A stretch of 64,000 bases of DNA, taken from positions 25,160-89,159 of the forward strand of contig NW_005200197.1 of NCBI RefSeq assembly GCF_000372725.1, read 5' to 3'. Positions 8,694 through 18,308 of this stretch are shown in pieces (position 1 is the stretch's first letter; each line of letters begins with the position of its first letter). The position numbers and the translations under genes were made by a program. This DNA is from Emiliania huxleyi CCMP1516. Its lineage: Eukaryota; Haptophyta; Isochrysidales; Noelaerhabdaceae. Under the pieces are notes generated by a model. That model saw only the letters and a program-made list of their open reading frames with translations. It was not told where the DNA came from and searched no databases.

Positions 8694-11600
8694 GTCGCCG
8701 AGTGCGTCGGAGAGACGCCACAAGCAAGCGGCCATCGAACCGCTCAGCCTCGCAAGCCGGTCTGCGGACGGCTCTGCGCCGCTGCCGCCCCGCACCGTTG
8801 GCTGGGCTGGCGGGACCGCCGCGCCTGCGACGGCGCGCTCGACGCGGGCCTGCTGCCAGCGCCTGCGGAGGCAGGAGGCATCTAAAGTAATCTACATTGA
8901 AGATGATCTCATTTTGGGTAACGCTGCCAGCGCCTGCGGAGGTACGACGGTGAGCGGCCGAGCAGCAGCGCCACAGCGGCGAGCGCGAGGTGCGAGCCGT
9001 CTGCGGCGTGCCGCTCGAGCAGCGCAGCCTCGCCCGCGCTCCACTGAGGCGCCAAGCCTCGCCTGCCGGGCCCGAACCCCCACTCGGCGGCGTCGCTGGC
9101 CAGCGCGTCCCGAGCGGACTCGCTCAGCCGCGAGAGAAGCAGCCGCCACCTGCCCGGCTCGGGCGAGTCCGGCTCGGGCGAGTCCGGCTCGGGGGAGGGG
9201 CCCGGCTCGGAGGAGAGCGCCCCTCCGGCGGCAGCATCGTGTGTAGCAGCATCGTGTGTAGCAGCATCGTGTGTAGCAGCATCGTGTGTAGCCGCCTCCC
9301 GTAGCGCGAGGGGCGGAGGCGAAGACGCGGCCGCCGTGCCTCCGACCCGCGCCTCCGCCTCCTCGCTCTCGACGCCGTCCGCCCACGTCACGCGGCAGCG
9401 GCCGGCCCCGCTCGAGAGGACGGCGACAGCTGCCACCTCGCACCGGCCCGCCCGCACGAGAACAGGCCTCTCGCAGCCGTACCCGCTCACTGCAGCCATC
9501 TCCTCGCCGCCTCGCGGCGCCACCAGACCAAGCAGCGTCGCCGTGGCTCGGCCGTCGACGAGTACGTCGCACGTGCGGGCCGCCCGCTCGAAGGCTGGCC
9601 ACCGCCGCTCCGCCCACGCCTGCAGCGAGCCGGAGAGGTGGGCAGAGATGGGGAGGGATGGGGAGAGGTGGGAGGAGACGGGGAGGGATGGGGAGGGATG
9701 GGGAGAGATGGGGAGAGATGCCCACGCCTGCAGCGCGCCGGCGCCGCGCTCCTCTTCACTGCCTCCTCCCTCACCGCCTCCCTCACCGCCTCCCTCACCG
9801 CCTCCTCCCTCACCGCCTCCCTCACCGCCTCCTCCCTCACCGCCTCGCCCGCCTGCCGAGCCACGCGGCGGTGGTGAGCGCCTCCTCCCTCCTCCCAACG
9901 CACCCCCCCTCGCCCTCGCTATATATGTGTGTATGCCTCTCGGAGGCGAGCCCTTGCGCAGCGGCTCCGGCTGCCGCGCCAAAGAGCTGCACCGCAGGGG
10001 CTGGCGCAGCAGGGGCTGGCGCAGCAGGGGCTGGCAGAGCAGGGACTGGCGCTCGAGCTCCGAAGGGAGAGCCATCAGCTCCACCAGTTGAGGCGTCGGC
10101 GCGAGCTCGACGCTCGCACCGGCGCAAGCGTCCGTGTCGGCCTCCGTCGCCGGCGCGAGGCGCGAGCGCGGCACGGGCACCACCTGGGGGCACACCAGAG
10201 GGCGTGCCGTGGGCGTGTCGTGGGCGTGTCGTGGACGTGTCGTGGGCGTGTCGTGGGCGTGTCGTGGGCGTGTCATGGGCGTGTCGTGGACGTGTCGTGG
10301 GCGTGTCGTGGGCGCCGTGTGCGTGCCGTGTGCACGACCTGCCGGTTGGCGAGCTGGACGTAGTTGAGGTGAGGCCGGCCCTGGACGAGAGCGACGGCGC
10401 GGCACCGCTCCCCTCCGAAGGGCCCCTCCTCGATCTCGAGCTCTCGAGCCTCCCCCCCCTCCCCCTCCCCCTCCCCTCCCCCTCCCTCCTCGGCCAGCCC
10501 TCTTTGCTGCACGACGCAGCACGGCTCGCGCGCAGGCCGCTCGAGCCGGTCGCCGTGCGCCAGCTGAGCGCGCCGAAGCTGGGCGACGCCGACGCGGAGG
10601 AGGGAGTCAAGGCCCGCCGCCGCCTCCTCCCCGTCGCCCTCCCCGTCGCCCTCGGCGTCGCCCTCCTCTCCTCCCTCCTCTGCGACGCGAGGAGGCGCCG
10701 CTGGCGAGCCTCCCTCATCGGCGCGCGAAGCTGACGCCGCCACAGCCCCGAGCGCCACGAGGTCGTCGACGGCGTGGCTCATGCGAGCATACCCGCCCGC
10801 GCGCGCGCGCGCTATCATCGCATCGAGCGACGGCGGCGGCGGCTGACGCCCGGCCGACACTTCAGAGCCGCCCCCGCTCGCCTCCTCTTTCCCTGTCTGG
10901 CAAGTGCTCGCCTCCTCTTTCGCTGCGCGAGACGGCGCGCGCCGGAGGAGCGAGTCGCGGTCTCGCTCCCGCAGCACCTGCAGCTGCGCCACGAGGGCCG
11001 CCTGCGCGTGCAGCCCCGAGAGCGAGTCTGCCGCCTACGCGCCGCCGACCCGGCGGTGAGAGCTGGCCGCGAGGCCAAAGAGAGAGGGAGCCGAGCCGAG
11101 CCGCTGCCGGAGGAGCAGCTCCGAGCGCGCGCCCTTCGCTCCAGCCCCCGCCCTCCTCATGTGCCGTCTCTCGAGCCTTCGTGGCCGAGCGGCGCGCCCT
11201 GGGCTCGGTCTCGGCCGGCCCGCACGGAGGAGACTCACCCGCCGGCCTCGCTCGCTTTGGCGGCGCCTCCTCTGCGGCTCCGTCGCTGCTGCTGCCGGCT
11301 CCGGCCGTGGCCTGCCGCGGACGCTTTTGCAAAGGCTCGCGGGCGCACACCCGAAAGTCGGGGTCGTCCAGCCAGCTCGAGAGGAGGGCCGCATACTCTG
11401 TCGCCATCGCGTCTGGCACCCTGCGCCCGCCCTTGAGCGTCGAGAACCTGCCAGCGTTCATACCGAGCAGGGAGCAGAGGTGGCCCTGCGTCATGTGACG
11501 CTCCTCGAGCGCTCGGATCACGCGAGACATGAGTGCGCTGTCGATCTGGGGAGCAGATCTGCTGCCGGCTGGGACACTCGAGCCAGTGCCTCCGGCACGC

Positions 11601-11719
11601 GAGCGAGACGCCGGCGCCGCAGTTGCGACGGCCGCGCCCGCCGCGTTGCGAAAGATTTCGTTCTCGGTGGGCTCTCTGTACGTCACCGGGCGCGCCCGCT
11701 CGCGCAACGGGCGGCCCAT
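8673..11719 (-). CDS. HTH plus SANT-like chromatin protein, likely N-terminal part of the SET gene
   Basis: ATG at 11719 (MGRPLRERARPV). Near residues 60-120 a helix-turn-helix reads IRALEERHMTQGHLCSLLGM and NAGRFSTLKGGRRVP (CUT/lambda-repressor-like). Later exons: about 11015-10339 (LVAQLQVLRERDRDSLLRR, NYVQLANRQ), 10183-9729 (VVPVPRSRLAPATEAD, then a low-complexity tail), 9619-8934 (AERRWPAFERAARTCD, CRVTWADGVE) and 8862-8673. The last junction gives a SANT/Myb-like helix: QWSAGEAALLERHA, then SPSYLRRRWQ|QARVERAV. Introns: 10184-10338 (GT), 9620-9727 (GC, 22-bp flanking duplication) and 8863-8933 (GC, 20-bp flanking duplication). The exon either ends at TAG 8675-8673 or splices from GAG|gcctag (8679/8678) to 7696 in phase 0, joining the SET exons. 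The 11.2-11.0 kb junction is unresolved. Confidence 0.55.
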
Positions 11720-13035
11720 GCTTTGTGGCCTGCTCCCGCGTCAGGGGCCCTTTCACAGCTGTATGCCTTGCTCCTGTATTGCGCTTTGAATGCTTTTTCC
11801 TTCGCGACTACGCGATGGCGGCAAGGCCTTTTGCGCGCCCGCCCTCGACACGCCGAAGACCAACCGGCGTCGGACCGCGGTGAGACCGCGCCGCCCTCCG
11901 CGCCCGCCCGCGCCCGCAGCGTGAACACATGCGCGCGGAAACTTGCGCGCCAGCCGCGCAGAAGCCTCACATGCAGCGCGCACTGGCATGCCCGCACCCT
12001 GGGCCGCCGACGGCCCGGTCGAGCGGGCTGCGCGGCCGCCGCACACCATCAGGCAGGCGCACGACCACCTGCAGCACGCCGCAGCCCACCGCGCAGCCCT
12101 GCCAGCCAAGGCTGCGCCTCACAGCTACACAAACAGGGCGCACAGCAGAGCACAGCGCATAGCACACGCCGGCGCGCACGCAGCACACGCAGACTCACGC
12201 GCGATTCCAACACGCACACGCGCACAGCACGCGCGCATCGCACGCCAGCGCAGCGCTGCACGCAGAGCACACTAGACCATCACTGTGTGCTCTAAGTGCC
12301 TGAAAAAACAATCAATTCATTTCCGGCCCCCCACGCGCCTGTGCACACGTCCGCAAGCACGGGGACCCGTCCAGGACACATAGGGGGGCACTTGGGAGCC
12401 TCCAGGAACACTACACCACCATGCCTCTACCTCTAGGCAAGTCAGAAGGCCGTCGAGGGGGAAGGGACAAGGGAGTTCGCTACTAAACGGCCGAACGAAG
12501 ACTACCCAAACCCCCTACCTGCAAGCCCACCGAGAGGGGTAGGGGTCAGCCTTGTTCAATTAAACACGAGTTCCACCGTAGCGCGTACCCATGCATGCGC
12601 GCGTGTGTGTGACTGCAGGACTGACTGCAGCGCTCACGCGGTCCCGGGCTCGGCCCTCCCACATTCTCTAAATGATGATGTCTCGCTCTCCCTTATACAA
12701 TAAGGGGCCTCTGCGAAATAAAAAGCGGAGACCTCAGTGGGAGCGAACTCTGACGGAGAGAGAGGGAGGTTCCCCGTGTTTGTTTGTATGCCTTGCTCCT
12801 GTAGGTGCTCTAAGTATTTTCTGACTCATCCGTCCGAGACTGCCTGAGGAAATTATTCTTTTGTGCTCCTCTTCCTTCCTTGTTGCGAGTTGTCCCCTCT
12901 TTAGGTGTGGGGCGAGAAAAGAATTTTACAACAAAACTCCCTCGCACAACACTGGGTACAGGACTGGGCACGGGAAAAGAATTCTTGGACGTCGCGCCGC
13001 GGCCCTCTGCGGCAACCGCGATAGCTCGAGAGGCG
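11720..13035. other. intergenic, about 1.3 kb
   Basis: Separates two divergent genes. A 19-bp identical pair starts TGTATGCCTTGCTC (11760-11778 and 12785-12803), followed at different distances by GTGCTCTAAGT (12288-12298 and 12804-12815). 12921-12956 is a short dispersed sequence also found inverted at 37762-37795. I see no coding segment. Confidence 0.45.
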
Positions 13036-14850
13036 ATGCCTGGCCGACCAAGCCTCGACGCCTCGCTGCGGCGGCTGGTTGAGCGCGAGTGCCATGCCAG
13101 CGGGGAGGTGAGCACTGCGGCGCTCTACCAGCGACTCTCCGACGTGGCCAGCCGTCTCTCTCTCAGCGAGGCGTGGGTGGAGCGCTGCCGCTCCGACCCT
13201 CTTGAGTGTGGCACCGCGCAGGGTGGCCGACTCAACCGGGCGGGCCGGCGGCTCTGCGCGCTCCGGCTTGAGACGCTGCACCGCCTCGAGGGCCGGCTCG
13301 AGACGTGCATCACGGCACGGGCGTCCCTCCGAGGCCTGATGCTGCACTACTGCACAGAAGCCGATGAAGCGCAGTGCTGCTTTCGCCTCTCTGCGCAGGA
13401 TCGGCCAGACCGCGCGCCCAAGCTGCTCCTGGCCATGACGGCGGCCCGACATCGGAAGGCAAGCTTCCGCATCTGGCCCGCGAGGCTGAGCGAGCTTGAC
13501 GAGCGCGCGCTCCGCACCGGGCTCGGCCCTGCCGCTCTCTGCGTCGCCCTGGTCGGGTACCTCCCCGAGCTTCAGGCGGAGGAGTACGAGCTAACCCTCT
13601 GACCCTAACCCTCTAACCCTAACCCTCTACCCCGAGCTTCAGGCGGAGGAGTACGAGGCCGTCGACCGGCTGGCCGCCGCCCTGAGCCGCGCCGACCGCC
13701 GCCAGCGGCGCCGCCGTGCACCGTGGTGGCGGAGGTGGTACCTGCGGCCCTCGAGCCCCCGTTCCTGCGCAGGCGACGCGGCCGAGCCGGCGCGCAGTCC
13801 GGGCGGCTCTCAGGGCGGGCAGGGTGGCGGGCAGGCTCTCGGGCCGGCCCTCGGTGGCGGCCTCGCTGCGTGCGGGCGAGCCGCCGAGTCGGGAGCGGCG
13901 GCGGAGGCGGGTTCGGCCTCTTCCGCCGGAGGAGTGGCGGCGGCCACCACCAGCACCACCCTTTTGCTCGTGCGGCACGGGGAGACGCAGGCGAATGCGG
14001 CCGGCGTGCTGCAGGGGCAGAGCGAGTCGCAGCTGACGGCTCGCGGGCGCGCGCAGGCCGCGGCGGTGGGGATCGCCTTGCGGTCACGCCTCTCGGCCGC
14101 GGGAGTGCGTGTCGCGCCGGTGACGTCGCCTTGTCTCGTGTGCGTTGCGCGGCAGCCCCTCACTCCTCTCCGCCACGCCACAGGTCGTCTACACGTCTGA
14201 CTTGTCTCGCGCCGCGGACACTGCGCAGGCTCTCGCTGTCTCTCGGCCAGCTCTCGGCCAGCTCTCGGCCAGCTCTCGGCTAGACTTCGCGCCTCAACCC
14301 CGCCTAGGCTCTCGCGGACGCGCTCGGCGCCGGCGGGCAGCCGCCGCCCGCGCTGCACCGGGACGAGCGGCTCCGAGAGCGGAGGCTCGGCCCCTTCCAG
14401 GGGCTCTCCCCCGCAGAGTGCGCTCGCCGCTTTCCGGCGACTTGGGCGGCCTTTAGCTGCGGCGAGTTTGATTGCGGCGTGCGGCCGCCACCGGCCGAGG
14501 AGGGCGCCGACGCGGCGGGCGGGATCGAGGCGGTGGGCAGCATGGCCGCGCGCTGCTCCGACGTCCTCGGCGCGATTGCGGCGAGGCACCCAGGCGGGAC
14601 GGTCGTCGCGGTCTCGCACGGCGGGCTGGTGCACACCGCTTGCGTCGAGGTTGGCGGGATGGACGGCGAGGTGCCTCACATCAGCAACGGCTCGGTCACC
14701 ACCCTAAAGTGCGACGGGGCGGGTGCTGCCGGCGGGGCTTGGCGCGTCGAGCAGGTCGGAGAGGTGATCGTACCGAGGGACGGCGGCGGCGCCACCGCGA
14801 CCGAGTGGCGCGCGCGGCCCAACGTGGACATGGCGGGGGGGCGCCAGTAG
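13036..14850 (+). CDS. histidine-phosphatase (phosphoglycerate mutase-like) protein with novel N-terminal domain
   Basis: Exons 13036-13575, 13643-14104, 14184-14228 and 14308-14850 give 529 residues in uninterrupted frame. The C-terminal half is the branched PGM/histidine phosphatase fold, which transfers phosphate through a phospho-His: LLLVRHGETQANAAGVLQGQ holds the catalytic His, VVYTSDLSRAADTAQALADA follows, then RDERLRERRLGPFQG and VVAVSHGGLVHT with the second His. The N-terminal 200 residues (MPGRPSLDASLRRLVEREC, LHYCTEADEAQCCFRLSAQD) form a Cys/Arg-containing helical region I do not recognise, linked by an Ala/Gly-rich stretch. Introns: 13576-13642 (GC, flanked by a 28-bp exon duplication with telomere-like filler), 14105-14183 (GT) and 14229-14307 (GC, 10-bp duplication). 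Without removing the first intron the frame hits TGA at once. Substrate cannot be told from sequence. Confidence 0.85.
13591..13629 (+). repeat. interstitial telomere-like CCCTAA filler
   Basis: 39 nt of CTAACCCT / CCCTCTAA repeats between two identical 28-nt exon segments (13563-13590 and 13630-13657). It forms the core of a 67-nt GC-AG intron. Confidence 0.9.
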
Positions 14851-15309
14851 AAGGAACGAGAGTTACTATAGCGTTGGTGCCCGTGGAAACGGTTGTGGGA
14901 CGTGAGAAATCGGTACCTGAGGCTACGACGTACGCAACAATATATAGCCTAACGCGGCGCCCTAGACGAGCGACGCTGCTCTACGTAGAGGTGCTAGAGC
15001 TCAAACAGCACACAGAGCCTCACGCACCCCCTTAGAGCCCTTTCTAGTTTCTTTCTACCTTCTTGCTTGGATATCCACGTTCCACCAGTAAGAACGTTTG
15101 ATGTCGTGAATCGTCCCTGCCTCCCTAATCGTCCCTCCCACGGCGCACGCGCGGCGTCGCGGGGTTGGGGCAGGGTTGGGGCGGCCTCCCACCCCTAGAA
15201 GAGGGAGAGGCAGAATCGATCCTGCGTCTAACCCCTCTCTCGTTTCAGGGACAGATCTCGAAGAATGCAATCCTCCATTTCCTAAGCTCCAAGTGAGGCG
15301 TCCGGCGCG
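14851..15309. other. convergent 3' intergenic region
   Basis: Holds the 3' ends of the PGM-like gene (plus) and the RGS gene (minus). No coding signal; no strong repeat apart from a short G/C-rich stretch at 15125-15210. Confidence 0.5.
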
Positions 15310-17816
15310 CTATTTTTCTCCCGCTCTGCTTCCATCGACGAGCAGGAGCCGCTCCTCAAGGTCCCTCCGCGCGATGCTGTCGACAATGTCCTGTGTGTCG
15401 GCTGGCGAGACGTGCCGCCGAGCCAGGTCGTCGTAGGCTCCAATCTGAGACGCGCGGGGGTGCGTTCAGATGCGGTGGCTGGGGACCATGGGCGAGCAGA
15501 GCGCCGGCGTGCCTGGTCGAGGAGCGCGTCGAAGCAGGCGCTCTCCACAAAGTGCGGCCACGCGGCCTCGAGGACCCCGCGAAAGGACCGCTCCACCTTG
15601 TGCAGCAGTGGCAGTGCTTCGGCCAGCACCTGGCTCGTCGACTGCACAAACTGAACCCCGCTGTGGAGCTCCTCTAAGGACTCTTGCAGCGCGTTCAGCT
15701 GGTACTCGGTCTGCAAGTCGGGCGCGTCGGCCGGCACGCTGCCCCGCGCTATGAGAAACACCCCTGCCTCCTTGACGATCGCATTCAGTTCCCCGTGGAG
15801 GTGCCGGTTGACCATCTGACGCGTGATTGGTCTGAGCCCGGGCATCGCACTGCTCGCCACGCTCTCCCGCTGCAAAAATCGCTGGACTGCGTTGTACACT
15901 CCGACTGGCACGCTCTCATTGCCGAGCAGCGCCACCGCGAAGCGGACGAATGCCGCGTGGCTGTCGGCGTGGTGGAGCGCGGTCCGCAGGCCACACTTCT
16001 TCCCTGCGGGACAATCAAGAGTGGTGATCGGCGACACGTGCCCCCCCCCCCCCCCCCTGATGCGGTGTGGTACAGTGACGGGGTGGGCCAAGGCAGAGGC
16101 CGGAGCACCCTCGAGCTTTATGAGAAGCTCCACACGGAGCTCAAAGGCGGCCGCTGAGAAGATCTCCACAAACACAGGCACCTCGAGCACGAGGAGCGTC
16201 GTGTCCTGCGTGCAGTGTACCGTCGCGATGCAAGGCTTGTCCTGCAGTAGCAGCCCAAACTCGCCAAAGTGCTTTCCCGGCCCGAGCGTGGTCTGCGTAA
16301 GATGGTCGCCGCCCTCGCCGTCGAAGCTCATTCCAACCTCCCCGTGGGCGACGATGTAAAAGGCCACCGGCTGCGCCCCGCGGTGATAGACGGGCTGGCC
16401 CTCGGCGTAGTTGACCAGCTTCGATTTGCGGGCAATCGTCTCCTTCATCTCCGGCGTGGTGCGGCGAAAGATGGAGTGCTTGTACGCTGAGTGCCTGCGG
16501 GCAAGGCAATCAGGGGTGGGACGGAGCCGGCCGGGGGCGGTCTCCAGGGTGCATCCGTCGTCGAGAGCAGCGACTGCTGAAGAGATGGTTGTGGCAGTGT
16601 GGTAGCCTTTGCACGAGGAAGTGGCGTGTCGACGTCATCAGCGACTCGTGCAGCCGAGGGCTTGTGGCGAGGAATGCACGAAAGTTCTCGCGCGAGATGA
16701 CGAGCAGCAGCGTCGTCTCCTTGGCCTCCATCCCGTACTTGCGCGTCCGCGCGTTGTACACCATCGCTGCAACCCCAAAGGTCTCGCCGCCACATCGCAC
16801 GCCCGCGTACACCTCGCTGTCGGCATCGGCGTCGTTCTCGACGGAAAGCGTGTTCTCGTTGACGAGGCTGGCGACCTTGCCCTTGAGGATGATGTAGAAG
16901 CTGGTCGCCTCGTCGCCCTCCTCGAAGATGCGCGCGCCGGCAGGGACCTGAGGAGAACGGACATGGCGTGGTGTCGCCCGGGCTGCCAGGTGTGGAGGTC
17001 AGTGGACAGGCAGGCGGGAGCGATTACCGCGAGGTAGGAGCAAAGCTCGCCGAGTTGGACGAGGTCTCGCGGCATCAGTCGCGCCTCCTTGATGAAGGGC
17101 ACCTCGTTGAGCTGCGTGCCAATGTTGGAGGCACATACGTCAACAAATGCCTCCCGCCCCAGCGTGCTCACCTCAGAGTAGAACTGTCCGAGCATGTGCG
17201 ACGACGTGACAAGCAGCACCTTGCTTCGGTCGGCAGCTCCGACTAGCCGAGTGCTGATGGACAGCTCGGACCGCTGACCAACCTGCCCCATTCCGACTCT
17301 GCGTGTGAAGAAGGCCCCTTGCTGTTTGGTGCATATCACGTCCTCGTCCGACGCGCGCTTCACCGCCACCCTGCCGCAGATGAGCACATAGAAGGGTGAG
17401 TCGGTGAGCTCTGCGCCGAGTCGGATGTTGCAGAACGCGCAGGCCTTGGCGAGGCGCTCAAGTTCCTTCTCGGTCATGTAGGCTCCAAAGGGCGAGAGCA
17501 TTCGTAATGCGCACACCTTGCGCCTAAGCGTGCTGCCGTGCCGCAGCTCCTGCTGCATCTCGTCGGCGTGGCTCACCCGCAACTGCGGCGCGACTGCGGC
17601 GCGTGGCCATTTGTGGCCGGATGAGTCGGTTCGACTCGGAGATCGCTTGATGCGGGGCGGGGAGGAGTCGTCAGCCACAGCAGGGCTGGTTCGGGAACTC
17701 ACTGCTTCACCGAAGGTCGCTCGCACCCAGCGCATCGGTGCGAAGATCGCGCTCCTATCACGTCTGCTGCCACCTTCAAGTTTTCGAACGCTGTCCGAGG
17801 CATGCGGCCTGGGCAC
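15310..17816 (-). CDS. three cyclic-nucleotide-binding domains plus RGS domain
   Basis: Exons 17816-17028, 16947-16607, 16494-16109, 16003-15513 and 15444-15310 sum to 2142 nt (713 residues). Three cNMP-binding folds follow in order: a degenerate one (residues about 110-260), a second (VPAGARIFEEGDEATSFYII; GGETFGVAAMVYNAR) and a third (YHRGAQPVAFYIVAHGEVGM; GKHFGEFGLLLQDKPCIATV). In the third, the Arg that normally contacts the cyclic phosphate in the FGE..L...PRAA cassette is Cys, and the second lacks the Arg too, so ligand binding is doubtful. The C-terminal third is RGS-like, a family that speeds GTP hydrolysis by G-alpha: KKCGLRTALHHADSHAAFVR, SFRGVLEAAWPHFVESACFD. The tail IGAYDDLARRHVSPADTQD ends at 15310. 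Donors: GT 17027, GC 16606, GT 16108, GC 15512. Confidence 0.8.
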
Positions 17817-18308
17817 AGCAGATGGCCCAAGGGTTTTAGATTTAGTAGACCTTCACTTAGAGAGACTTAGTACACCTCTCCATTATTACTTCGAGGCCGG
17901 ATTACCGTGTCCCGCGCCTTTCGGTTCGTGAAGGGTCGGTCGGTGCGTGTCGTTCGTTCGTTCGTTCGTGCCCCCCTCGGTCGGCCTTGGTGAGCAGTCA
18001 CACCCGTGCTCCCCGCCATCTCCATCGCCTGGTCTGCGAATGCTTATCAGCCACGAAAGGAGAGCGTGGCCGAGGGTTGATTGACTCGATCGCAAGATCG
18101 CAGAAAGGCACCTGTCCGTCCGCCTCTGTCTGGACAGGGTGGCCCGCCCCAATCGACCCCTGTTAAGTGACTCGTTCGCTGTCCACCCACTGTGATTTTG
18201 GGAGCTCTGTGTCTTGATTTGCCAATAACCTAGCAAACTGTTTTACCATCGCACCGTGGTCCTATGTAACCGTCGGCACGGCGCGACGAGCCGACCCACA
18301 AGCCAGGA
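17817..18308. promoter_or_regulatory. head-to-head intergenic region, likely bidirectional promoter
   Basis: 492 bp between divergent ATGs of the cNMP/RGS gene (17816, minus) and the inositol phosphatase (18309, plus). Contains a (CGTT)n run at 17949-17966. No TATA box is obvious. Promoter role is inferred from orientation only. Confidence 0.4.
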
